Shown here: positions 45,808 to 54,100 of the stretch, piece after piece
How positions within the stretch are numbered: the first letter of the stretch is position 1
How the letters are laid out: every line of letters begins with the position of its first letter
DNA from: Bdellovibrio sp. SKB1291214
GTDB lineage: Bacteria > Bdellovibrionota > Bdellovibrionia > Bdellovibrionales > Bdellovibrionaceae
Assembly (NCBI RefSeq): GCF_002209355.2
Contig: NZ_CP106855.1
Span: forward strand, 3,100,001 to 3,164,000
Direction of reading: 5' to 3'
Length of the DNA: 64,000 bases
Notes under the pieces: generated by a model
The model's input: only the letters and a program-made list of their open reading frames with translations
Database searches by the model: none
Told to the model about the DNA's origin: nothing
Made by a program: the position numbers and the translations under genes

Positions 45808-46679
45808 TGAAATCCCGTCGCGGCTTTACCCTTCTTGAAGTGATGATCACTATCGGCATCCTGGGCACGATGACGGTGCTTGTGGCGCAAGCCATTCAGC
45901 AAAGTATTAAGATGAAAACCAAAGTGACAACCCAAATGGATGACGTCTCTCACATGCGTGATGCCGTTCGTTTGATTCAAAAAGATATCAACTTGGCTTA
46001 TCACTACCGCGATGTTGAAAAAGAACTCTCAGAGCTTTTGGCTAAGAAAAGTGCAACCACCGCACAACAACAACCAGTGACGCCTCCAGGATTTCAAGAT
46101 CCCCTACAACAGCAACAACAAAGCGCCTGGAATCAACAGCTTCAAAAACGCGAGGTGCCTCGCAAAGATCCCGAAACTCACTTCGTGGGTACTGGGGAAG
46201 GTATTAACTTCGTCACGATGAACAACGCCCGCACCGTTCGCAACACTCAGCAGGCAGACTTTGTCGAGGTCGGTTACGAACTGAAAGAATGCCGCTCATT
46301 GAGTGAAAATGGCGGAACATCAAAATGTATTTGGCGCCGCACTTCCCCGTGGGTTGATTTGGATGTTACCAAGGGTGGCAGCGAAGTGGTCCTTTTAGAA
46401 AACGTCTCTGAATTTAAATTCCGCTATATGGGTAAAGGCAAACAAGACTGGGTCAGCACTTGGCGCTCAGATTCAGGTGGCGACGGTGCTTCAAAGGGTA
46501 AATTCCCTCAGGCTGTTGAGCTTTCCATTACTGTTACTAAAAAAGACAGCGGTAAAGATCGTAAATACTCCATGCAAGTTATCGTGCCGATTCATTTTCC
46601 CAACAATCCCGATGATACGTCCACAGGACAAGCGACTCAAGCTCCGGGCTTCCAACAACAGGGAGTACCGCCACAATGA
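45807..46679 (+). CDS. gspJ: Minor pseudopilin GspJ
   Basis: 290 aa, longer than the usual 200 or so. Prepilin leader MKSRRG|FTLLEVMITIGILG. MRDAVRLIQKDINLAYHYRD is GspJ-like. A Gln-rich insertion (about 78-115, with QQQQQS) and a Gln/Pro-rich C-terminus explain the extra length. The TGATG overlap with gspI and ATGA overlap with gspK show coupling. Confidence 0.87.
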   Translation: MKSRRGFTLLEVMITIGILGTMTVLVAQAIQQSIKMKTKVTTQMDDVSHMRDAVRLIQKDINLAYHYRDVEKELSELLAKKSATTAQQQPVTPPGFQDPLQQQQQSAWNQQLQKREVPRKDPETHFVGTGEGINFVTMNNARTVRNTQQADFVEVGYELKECRSLSENGGTSKCIWRRTSPWVDLDVTKGGSEVVLLENVSEFKFRYMGKGKQDWVSTWRSDSGGDGASKGKFPQAVELSITVTKKDSGKDRKYSMQVIVPIHFPNNPDDTSTGQATQAPGFQQQGVPPQ

Positions 46680-47932
46680 TGAATATTTTTAAGCCCCTTC
46701 GCAATAATCGCGGCATGGCTTTGATGATCGTCACAGCTTGTTTGATGTTCATTATGTATTTTGCGACAGAGTTAATCTCTGAAACTCGTATCGAATACGA
46801 AGTAAACTCCGCTGGATTAAATCGCATCAAAGCTTATTACGCTGCCAAATCCGGCATGCAACTCAGTCTTTTGCGTATAAAAATCTATCAACAAGCACAA
46901 AGCAAATTTGGCGCGCAAATGGGCTCGAACAGCTCGATGCTGAATATGATTTGGCAGTTCCCTTTTGCATGGCCTTTACCCGCTCCGGACGAACTAAGCG
47001 CTATCGATAAAGACGCCTTTAAGAAACTGACTAAAGAGTCTTGGATGGATGCAAGCTATATCACGACGATCGAAGACGAAGGATCTAAGATCGACTTGAA
47101 CGATTTGGTCTCCCCGTCAGAATCTTTAAGAAAAATTACTAAACAGCAGCTCCTAAATATCTTCCAACAAAAAATGAAGGAAGACGATGCATGGGGCCGC
47201 GAGCATGCGAACTTTAACTTTGAAAAAGTCGTCAATAATATAGCTGACTTTATGAGCGACAAGGCCGCATCAGCAAATGGTGGCGACAAACGTCAGAACT
47301 ATGCGAATCTAAATTCAGAATCTCAGTCAGACTATTTTCCACCAAATCGCACCTTCCGCACCTTGCAGGAGTTGCACTTCGTTCCTGAAATGACCGACGA
47401 TCTGTACGATTTGATCGAGCCACGCGTAACGATTTACGGGATGAAAGGGATCAACCCGAATCTTGCGAGCAAAGAAGTTTTAAAATCGTTAGATCCCGGC
47501 ATGACTGAAGAAATCGTTGCTGCCATCATCAAACGTCGTGATGATAAAAACGAAGGTGGACCTTTTAAAGATGCCAGAGACTTCTGGGGCTTTGTTCAAT
47601 CTAAAAACATCCGCATGGAAGGTAAAGAGGACGACGTTCCTTTAGTCTTCGATTCTGTTTTTAACTTCCGCATCAGAAGCACAGGCGAATTCGCGCGATC
47701 TACCAGCGAAATCACGGTCATTGTGATGGATCTGAACAAGACTGTCGCAAAAATCAAAGACTACGTCGATAAAGACAAACAGGCCCAGAATCCCAACGGC
47801 CAAGATCAAAACCAAAACCAAAACCAGAATCAAAACCAAAACAATCAAGGCAACCAAGCTGGCAATCCACAGCAAAAAACAGATCCTCTTGCGAAGGGAC
47901 CACCACGCATCGTTTATTGGGGCGAAAGATAG
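46676..47932 (+). CDS. gspK: Minor pseudopilin GspK
   Basis: 418 aa tip pseudopilin. Leader region NNRG|MALMIVTACLMFIMYFATEL with Met, not Phe, after Gly. The helical SAM-like insert follows (TIEDEGSKIDLNDLVSPSE; GINPNLASKEVLKSLDPGMTEEIVAAII). Near the C-terminus lies a low-complexity tract of alternating Gln and Asn (about 378-400) not expected in the family. It lacks the usual glutamate at mature position 5, as is normal for GspK. Confidence 0.9.
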   Translation: MMNIFKPLRNNRGMALMIVTACLMFIMYFATELISETRIEYEVNSAGLNRIKAYYAAKSGMQLSLLRIKIYQQAQSKFGAQMGSNSSMLNMIWQFPFAWPLPAPDELSAIDKDAFKKLTKESWMDASYITTIEDEGSKIDLNDLVSPSESLRKITKQQLLNIFQQKMKEDDAWGREHANFNFEKVVNNIADFMSDKAASANGGDKRQNYANLNSESQSDYFPPNRTFRTLQELHFVPEMTDDLYDLIEPRVTIYGMKGINPNLASKEVLKSLDPGMTEEIVAAIIKRRDDKNEGGPFKDARDFWGFVQSKNIRMEGKEDDVPLVFDSVFNFRIRSTGEFARSTSEITVIVMDLNKTVAKIKDYVDKDKQAQNPNGQDQNQNQNQNQNQNNQGNQAGNPQQKTDPLAKGPPRIVYWGER

Positions 47933-48026
47933 CCTTAGGTCGAGCCTCTATACTTAGGAAAGATTTTACTTAAGTCTAAAGCCATCATATACTTAGACCA
48001 TTATCTCGTTCATGGAGGAACGGTCT

Positions 48027-49697
48027 TTGAAATCACTTGGTATCGACATCGGGTCAAGAAGCATAAAAGTTGTCGAAATGCAGTCAACGACGAAAGGCTT
48101 TCAAGTCTCTCAGTTCTTTGAGCATGTTCTAAGCACCAATCCTCAAAGCGATGCGGAGCTGGAGATCATTGAATATCTTCGTGATCTTTTAACTCGTTAC
48201 GATCATTCGCAAACTCGCTTTATCATGGGGCTTCGTCAGGATCGCGTGGCGATTCGCAATAAATTTTTCCCCTTCAGTGATCGAATTAAAATCTATAAAA
48301 GTTTAGCTTTTGAACTGGAAGAAGATCTTCCCTTCTCCTCTGACAATGCAGTCTTTGATGCCAAAGTCATTCGCACAGTCGGCGGTGGCGCCGAAGTTCT
48401 GGCGTGCGCAGCTCCGAAAGTTCACGTTCAAAATCTGATCGACAGAGCGAAGGATATTGGCATTGAACCGACGTTGATCTCTGCCGAAGGAACAGCTTTT
48501 GGTAACTTGTTCGAACGCTGGAACGAACCTCCTCCAACAACAGTCAGCAATCCTCAAAACTATGACATGACAGAATACAAACCTGTTCGTCATGTAAAAC
48601 TGGTTTTAAATATCGGTCACACTCGCACCCTCGTCTGCGCCATCGAGGGCAGCTCCGTGATTGGTGTTCGCTCGCTATTATGGGGTGGCAAAAACATCGC
48701 GGAAGCGATTGCTAAAAAATACGAGATTCCTTACATTGAAGCCTTACGTGAGCTTCAAACTAAAGCGTTCATTTTGACGAATAAGCAAGGTGCCACATTT
48801 GACCAAGTGACGTTCTCTGAAACGATCGCCAAATGTGTTCGCGAGATGACTCGTGACTTGCAGCTTTCTATTCTTGAGTTTAAGAGCGAGTTTAATGCTG
48901 AGATCATGAATATCGGTCTTACTGGCGGCACGGCACAAATTCAAAACTTGGGTCCGTTCCTGACACAAGCTTTAGAAATCCCTGCCAACCGTTTGGCGAT
49001 CCTTGATACGATTCCCAATGTGGCATTTGAACGTTCCCAGGCGAACTCTGCGAAATTGGGAGTGGCGATCGGTCTTGCGATTGAAGGTTTAAAAAAACCT
49101 CGCAACCCTGCTATCAATTTCTTGCGGGGGGAATTTGCTCGCGAAAATCACCAATTCAAAGTGATTTGGGAAAAATGGGGCCATACCGCTAAACTTGCAA
49201 CAGCCGCTTTGTTGGTTTTGTTCGTTTACTCTTACCTGCGCGAAGATTTCGCTTTAAGTCTTGCGGATCGCTCTCAAGAGGTTCTTAAAACTCAAGCGAA
49301 GAACGTCGCGAACTTGAGAGGCAGAAATGCCACTGAGGCAGGTATCAAGAAATACATCCGCGAAAATAAAAAGCGCGCAGCTGATTTGAAAACGTTGGCA
49401 AGCGTTGCCAACATGAACTCGGCCCTAGACATCATGAAAAAAGTCACGGACGCATCTCCGGCAAAGAATGCAGTGACTTTAGATGTTCGTACCTTCAACA
49501 TTCGCGATACTCATGTGACTCTTGAAGGGTATGTCAACACTCCTCAGGAACTAAGCCTTCTGCAAAAGTCCTTATCTAACATCACTTCGGATGGTCAGAT
49601 TAAAAGTCAGACTCCGGGATTGGGAACTTTGCCAGGACGCCAGGCATTTTCTTTCAGCTTTAATGTAGACCGCGGCATTCAAAAGGTGACTCGATGA
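48027..49697 (+). CDS. gspL: Type II secretion protein GspL (PilM/PilN-like)
   Basis: 556 aa. The N-terminal actin-like/PilM-type domain (LGIDIGSRSIKVVEM, LNIGHTRTLVCAIEGS, NIGLTGGTAQI; about 1-380) is followed by one helix (about 398-416) and a periplasmic ferredoxin-like PilN/GspL part (DVRTFNIRDTHVTLEGYV). This couples the GspE ATPase to the membrane platform. The TTG at 48027 is preferred: GGAGG lies 8 nt upstream, inside what would be the first codons from an ATG at 48012 that has no Shine-Dalgarno. A 79 nt gap follows gspK. Confidence 0.87.
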   Translation: MKSLGIDIGSRSIKVVEMQSTTKGFQVSQFFEHVLSTNPQSDAELEIIEYLRDLLTRYDHSQTRFIMGLRQDRVAIRNKFFPFSDRIKIYKSLAFELEEDLPFSSDNAVFDAKVIRTVGGGAEVLACAAPKVHVQNLIDRAKDIGIEPTLISAEGTAFGNLFERWNEPPPTTVSNPQNYDMTEYKPVRHVKLVLNIGHTRTLVCAIEGSSVIGVRSLLWGGKNIAEAIAKKYEIPYIEALRELQTKAFILTNKQGATFDQVTFSETIAKCVREMTRDLQLSILEFKSEFNAEIMNIGLTGGTAQIQNLGPFLTQALEIPANRLAILDTIPNVAFERSQANSAKLGVAIGLAIEGLKKPRNPAINFLRGEFARENHQFKVIWEKWGHTAKLATAALLVLFVYSYLREDFALSLADRSQEVLKTQAKNVANLRGRNATEAGIKKYIRENKKRAADLKTLASVANMNSALDIMKKVTDASPAKNAVTLDVRTFNIRDTHVTLEGYVNTPQELSLLQKSLSNITSDGQIKSQTPGLGTLPGRQAFSFSFNVDRGIQKVTR

Positions 49698-50383
49698 ATT
49701 TAGATGATTTGAAAGACAGATTTTCAACTGAACTTCGTGCCACTTGGGATCGAATCCAAGAAAGTGCAGCCTATAACCAAATGCGTGACCGCTACGAAAA
49801 CATGACTCCGCCGATGCAAAAATTGACGTTGTATGGTGGTATCGCAGTGGCTGCTTTGATTGTTCTGTCAATTCCCTATGGATATTTCAGCGGCTCGACG
49901 GATGCGGTGACCGAGTTTGAAGGTAAACGTATGACGATTCGCGAGCTTTTAAAAGTTTCGCGTGAAGCTTCAGAAGTTCCGTCTATTCCGCAAGCTCCCT
50001 CGATCGATGCTTTAAGAGGCATGATCGATAACCAAATTCGCAGCGCCAATCTTTTGCCAGAGCAAATCAAGGGAACGCAATCAACAAGCGGTTCTTCGTT
50101 GATCCCTGCAAACTTAAGCGAAGGTGGCTTACAGATCCAATTGGCAAAATTGAATCTGCGACAAGTTGTGGATCTGGGATACAAATTCAGTAGCTTTTCC
50201 CCAAGTGTTAAAATGAGTGATATGACCATGACAGCGAACCGCGAAGACAACCGTTATTTTGACGTTGTTTATAAATTGGTGGCGTTAGCCGTTCCTGCCG
50301 CGCCCGTCATTGCTGCCGAGCCAGAAACACCTAAAAAAGGCTTTAACCGTAATAAGAAATCAAGAGCAGAAACGGAAGAATAA
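49694..50383 (+). CDS. gspM: Type II secretion protein GspM-like
   Basis: 229 aa. One membrane helix (about 45-64), a coiled region and a small periplasmic alpha/beta domain with VSREASEVPSIPQAP and LNLRQVVDLGYKF. Called GspM by position directly after gspL (ATGA overlap) and by topology; sequence similarity to classical GspM is weak. A Lys/Arg-rich tail ends the protein. Confidence 0.8.
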   Translation: MNLDDLKDRFSTELRATWDRIQESAAYNQMRDRYENMTPPMQKLTLYGGIAVAALIVLSIPYGYFSGSTDAVTEFEGKRMTIRELLKVSREASEVPSIPQAPSIDALRGMIDNQIRSANLLPEQIKGTQSTSGSSLIPANLSEGGLQIQLAKLNLRQVVDLGYKFSSFSPSVKMSDMTMTANREDNRYFDVVYKLVALAVPAAPVIAAEPETPKKGFNRNKKSRAETEE

Positions 50384-51348
50384 TGGAAAACATCGCTAAG
50401 TTTTTTAAAGCTCTGAAAGAAAACAAAGGTAAGATCTTTGTGATGGTGGTTTCGGCTGTCATCTTTCTTTTCGTTCTTTTCCCATTCGACGACTTAAGCG
50501 ATTTGATTTCCTCCCAAGTAGCCAAAGTGACCAACAACTCTGTGTACGTGACTTTTGATCGCTTGAAAATGAGCTTGCTTCCTCATCCGGGTGTGCAAAT
50601 GGATCAAGTCTATATCGAGTCTGTGAAAACTCCGGCTCTGTCAGCACAAGAACTTGTTATTACTCCCTCGATCACCGGAATGATTCAACAAAAACCTTAT
50701 GGTTCTGTTTCCGCAAAAGGTCTGCTTAAAGGTGACGTGAACATTTCCATGGGCAAAGGAACTCGCAGTGATAACGGTATTGAAAGACACCGCATCGAAG
50801 TGAGCGCTAAAAAAGTCGCCTTAAATGACGTGCGCGAGCTGGCAAATCTTCCGATCCTGCTAAAAGGACAATTGAATCTTGAGACCACAGCTTTAGCTGA
50901 TTTGAGTTTTCAAGAACAACCCGACGTTGAAGTGAACTTGACGATCAATCAATTTGAGCTTCCCCCTTCGAATGTGAACACAGCGATGGGTCCTTTGACG
51001 TTGCCTGAATTAAAATTGAGTTCCATTGAGCTTAAAGGCCGCCTGGCGGCTGGTCGTTTCGTCATCGAGACTGGAACCATTGGTAAACCGGGCGATGAGC
51101 TTCAAGGCACTGTAAAAGGCGATATCGGCCTTACCATCGTAAATATGGGCGGTCGCTTTGGTCAGCAAATCGGCGCTTACAATTTTGACATCGATTTGCG
51201 TGCAAAAAAGTCCTTCCAAGATAAGGCCAGTTTGTTCCTGCTGATGGTGGATAACTATAAGTCCCCAACGGCTGACGGAGCTCAATATAAGTTCAAAGTT
51301 TCAGCATCAAATCCTATGATGCCTCCAAGCTTTGGCGCTGCGCGGTAG
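50383..51348 (+). CDS. gspN: Type II secretion protein GspN (AsmA-like)
   Basis: 321 aa. One N-terminal helix (about 17-35) is followed by a long strand-rich periplasmic domain typical of the AsmA-like GspN family: FDRLKMSLLPHPGVQMDQVYIES, repeated amphipathic strands, and a C-terminal half with regular beta repeats. The start overlaps the gspM stop by 1 nt. It ends the second T2SS block. No gspO prepilin peptidase is in the window. Confidence 0.83.
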   Translation: MENIAKFFKALKENKGKIFVMVVSAVIFLFVLFPFDDLSDLISSQVAKVTNNSVYVTFDRLKMSLLPHPGVQMDQVYIESVKTPALSAQELVITPSITGMIQQKPYGSVSAKGLLKGDVNISMGKGTRSDNGIERHRIEVSAKKVALNDVRELANLPILLKGQLNLETTALADLSFQEQPDVEVNLTINQFELPPSNVNTAMGPLTLPELKLSSIELKGRLAAGRFVIETGTIGKPGDELQGTVKGDIGLTIVNMGGRFGQQIGAYNFDIDLRAKKSFQDKASLFLLMVDNYKSPTADGAQYKFKVSASNPMMPPSFGAAR

Positions 51349-51512
51349 TCCGCCCGCCAAACCGCTCCCCATCTCCATTTGATTAAATCTGACCCAGAGC
51401 TGTGCTTAAATGTTGCTCAGCTTCAAATCCAAATAATTTGAGGGAGTTGTCGACTGTTGACATAGCTCCCGATCTGACAAAAAACCATAGTGGTTAATAT
51501 TTTGGAGGGACA

Positions 51513-51950
51513 ATGTCTGGAGTAAATAAAGTTATTATCGTAGGTCGTCTTGGTGCTGATCCAGAAGTGAAAGCAATCGGAAGTGGGAGCACTGTAGCTC
51601 GCCTTAACATCGCAACGAGCGAATCATGGGTTAAAGACGGTCAACGTCAGGAAAAAACTGAATGGCACCGTGTAACTGTATGGGGCAAATTGGCAGAAAT
51701 CTGCGGCAAACACCTTTCTAAAGGTCGCCAAGTTTACGTTGAAGGTAAACTTCAAACTCGCTCATGGGAAGACCAACAAGGTCAAAAACGTTACGCTACA
51801 GAGATCGTAGCGAACACTGTTCAATTCCTTGGTGCTGCGGGTGCAGAATCTTCTTCTCGTTCATCTAATTCAGGTGGCGGAGATGATTTCAACTTCAACG
51901 ATTTCGGACCAGAACCTAGTTTCAATTCAAACGACGAAATTCCTTTCTAG
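51513..51950 (+). CDS. ssb: Single-stranded DNA-binding protein
   Basis: 145 aa. OB-fold (about 1-110: [63 protein letters not shown]), a short Gly/Ser-rich linker, and the acidic tip DEIPF that recruits partner proteins. GGAGGG precedes the ATG. Shorter linker than the E. coli protein (178 aa). Confidence 0.97.
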   Translation: MSGVNKVIIVGRLGADPEVKAIGSGSTVARLNIATSESWVKDGQRQEKTEWHRVTVWGKLAEICGKHLSKGRQVYVEGKLQTRSWEDQQGQKRYATEIVANTVQFLGAAGAESSSRSSNSGGGDDFNFNDFGPEPSFNSNDEIPF

Positions 51951-52320
51951 GATTTCTTCGTTCGTTGATGACGGTACGGGCTTTTCACAGTGTTGGAAAG
52001 CCCCGCGCCGCTCACCCGGCCTTCCAGGCCTTGCCGGGCTTTGATACCGCATCGTGCGGGCCCGGAGGATTCACTCCACAGGGCTCTCCCACACAGGGAA
52101 AATCCCGAAGTAATTCTCTCTTCGAAACACCCTAGAAATGAATTCCGCCGTTTGAATCCGCGCGAGCAAAGACACAAAACCACAAAAATTATCCTTAAAC
52201 GTCGTGGTTCCTCCCCTCTCTCTCTGCAACGCTGCCGAACAAAACGGAGAAAACGGTTGAGAAATAAAATCGGTACCCCGATTTTATTTCGAAGGATATG
52301 TCGTATCTCAAACAAAGGAC
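51951..52320. other. Structured non-coding region after ssb
   Basis: About 370 nt with no supported gene. CGGTA (51972-51976) and TACCG (52045-52049) enclose two hairpins: a 9 bp stem GGGCTTTTC/GGAAAGCCC (51978-51986 with 51995-52003) and CCCGGC/GCCGGG (52015-52020 with 52033-52038). It is followed by CCGCA/TGCGG and a long stretch up to a terminator-like hairpin at 52261. The branched layout suggests a folded RNA, but it could be only a 3' UTR of ssb. Confidence 0.45.
52261..52290. terminator. 13 bp perfect hairpin
   Basis: GAAATAAAATCGG (52261-52273) pairs perfectly with its inverse at 52278-52290 around TACC. Its AT-rich outer part acts like an A-tract and T-tract on either strand. It could end the ssb transcript or a small RNA. 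Confidence 0.55.
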
Positions 52321-52588
52321 CCTTCGGCAGTCTAAACTAGTTCAATTGGTTCGAGGGGGACTGACTTGGGCGCTGGGGCCTGGGGATGTGAGTGCAGCGA
52401 CCTCCGTGGGCGCCACGATGGCGCGCACTCGCCGCAGGCGAGCCACGGCTGAGCCATGGATGGCGTGTCGCGGAAGTCACGTCCCCAGGACACGGTGACC
52501 AAGGCAGGCCCCCTCGGACCGATTGGGCGAAAGCCTAGATTAAGGAGGGGGTTTTGTCTTTAGAGAGTGAGAACTTTATACTTGAAAT
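52321..52588. other. Remainder of the ssb-downstream non-coding region
   Basis: Dominated by the GC-rich nested hairpin element at 52343-52525. After it come about 60 nt including AAGGAGGGGG and a possible promoter for the lipoprotein gene at 52589; nothing else was recognised. Confidence 0.5.
52343..52525. repeat. GC-rich nested inverted-repeat element
   Basis: The outer arms 52343-52369 and 52499-52525 match at 23 of 27 positions (two of the rest are G-U compatible). Second arms, 52379-52391 and 52477-52489, match at 12 of 13. Inside these lie GCGAC/GTCGC, CGCCA/TGGCG, and hairpins CTCGCC/GGCGAG, GCGCCA/TGGCGC and CCA-GGCT/AGCC-TGG. The whole could fold to a long branched rod of about 180 nt. 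Its base composition is far more GC-rich than the flanking genes. Confidence 0.7.
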
Positions 52589-53002
52589 ATGAAGTCAGCA
52601 GCGTTGATTGTTATTTCTTTAATGTTTCTAGAAGGTTGTTCGGTTTATAAATCCGATGGTCGCAATCAATTTGAGGCCGCTGCTCCCGCTAAAATTAAAA
52701 CTGCTTCTTTATCCGCGTCGGCTGAAATCTATAAGCTTGTCGGATGCAAAACCCAAACTCCCCTTGAGACTTGGTTTAATGATGAATTTCCTCGCACCAA
52801 CTACGAACTCGTGGTGATGGAAAATGATCTGGAGATTTGGCGTACGACTCATTCGGGTTCTGTTGAAGTTAAAGCCATCCAACGTGGTGAAAACAAGTAT
52901 GTCCAAAGCTGTTCCTATGAATTTGCGACAGCTGCTATTTGGGATCTTTACCGAGAGCAATTTATCCGTGAACTTGAAAACAACTTGATGATCAGCGAAT
53001 GA
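52589..53002 (+). CDS. Hypothetical lipoprotein
   Basis: 137 aa with a lipoprotein signal (lipobox FLEGC, Cys17). The mature protein is short, with two further cysteines, and no family is recognised. Its stop overlaps the start of the beta-barrel gene (ATGA), so the two are translationally coupled and may form an outer-membrane pair. Confidence 0.75.
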   Translation: MKSAALIVISLMFLEGCSVYKSDGRNQFEAAAPAKIKTASLSASAEIYKLVGCKTQTPLETWFNDEFPRTNYELVVMENDLEIWRTTHSGSVEVKAIQRGENKYVQSCSYEFATAAIWDLYREQFIRELENNLMISE

Positions 53003-53958
53003 ATAAATTCACTTTTGCACTTTGCCTTAGCTTTATTTTAAGTCTTCCTGCTCTTGCAGCGCAGGTGATCGCCGTTAAAGGTGGTAAGGTTATGGTAAAC
53101 CTTGAGGGTGCAGAAGTTGCTCCCGGTGACGAATTCTTTTTGATCAATCCAGCAAACAATAAAAAAAGTGCGATCATCCGCGTGAAGCAAACCAAAAACG
53201 GCAAGGCTGTCGCGGATGTCATTACAGGTCGCGCTACTGTCGGCAGCACTCTGCAAGCAAAAGCGGCCAGCGTCGGTGGAGGTGGCAAAAAAACGTCTAA
53301 ATCCTCTGCCACCTCGACCGCTCGTCAAAATGATACTCTCTCTCGCGCAAAAACTCCCGAAGAAGAAGCGGCGGCATTTGACAATGCCCGGGACCTCAGC
53401 TTTTCCCGAACATTAAAAAACTCTTACGGTTTTTTGGGTCAGTATTCGATGGACTCGATGACTCCTACAATCAAGGAAAGTGTTGCTATCAATCCAGCAG
53501 AACAACCGCAACTGAAAGGTTCTGGTATGGGCGCCGGTGCCTTTTATGAGTGGGCGTTAACTCGCACAATCACCGTGCGCACGACTGGGATTTTTGAGCA
53601 ATTCAATGTATCTGGCAACACTCAAAAAAATGTAGGATGTAAAGGCTCTACCAACTGTAGTGCTAACATCAACTATCTATCGGGATACGCCTTGGGAAAA
53701 TACTACTTCACTCAAGGTCGCATCCGTTCGTGGGCTGGGATCGGTGGTGGCTTTTTGATCGCCGTTTCAAAATCAGCCACGGCATTAGACGAAAACCAAA
53801 TTGCAACCAATCAAGTGATGATTTTGGCTGCGGGTGGCGAGTATCAATTAAATCGCAAAACATTCATTCCGTTCAGTGTCGGATACACTTACTTCCCGCC
53901 TTCTAGCACAGTGACTGCCAGTGCGCTCGTCTTCCAAGTCGGCTATGGCTGGCAGTAA
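52999..53958 (+). CDS. Predicted outer-membrane beta-barrel protein
   Basis: 319 aa. A signal peptide (1-20, ending ALAAQ) is followed by an N-terminal FlgT/SH3-like region (VIAVKGGKVMVNLEGAEVAPGDEFFLI), a linker rich in Ser, Thr and Lys, and a C-terminal barrel of alternating strands (GAGAFYEWALTRTITVRTTGIFEQF ... LVFQVGYGWQ) that ends in an aromatic-rich strand. Coupled to the lipoprotein upstream. Likely in the outer membrane; substrate unknown. Confidence 0.8.
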   Translation: MNKFTFALCLSFILSLPALAAQVIAVKGGKVMVNLEGAEVAPGDEFFLINPANNKKSAIIRVKQTKNGKAVADVITGRATVGSTLQAKAASVGGGGKKTSKSSATSTARQNDTLSRAKTPEEEAAAFDNARDLSFSRTLKNSYGFLGQYSMDSMTPTIKESVAINPAEQPQLKGSGMGAGAFYEWALTRTITVRTTGIFEQFNVSGNTQKNVGCKGSTNCSANINYLSGYALGKYYFTQGRIRSWAGIGGGFLIAVSKSATALDENQIATNQVMILAAGGEYQLNRKTFIPFSVGYTYFPPSSTVTASALVFQVGYGWQ

Positions 53959-54100
53959 TTACAGGTTTGTCGACCTTTTCGACATGCAGACGTGCATTGA
54001 GTTTTCGCCTACTTAACGAGTCCTTTTTAAAACTTCAATCGGTACTTAGTATTAAGAAGCGAATATCTTCTACATTTTAACCCTCCTATACCGGGTTATC

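Noticed and set aside
51947-52498. Several 60-120 codon reading frames on both strands after ssb
   Set aside because: High GC and inverted repeats remove stop codons by chance. Arg/Pro-rich products, no start signals, no family.
52343-52525. RNase P RNA, tmRNA, SRP RNA or 6S RNA as identity of the GC-rich element
   Set aside because: The conserved blocks I know for RNase P, tmRNA and SRP RNA are not visible, and 6S cannot be shown without a covariance model.
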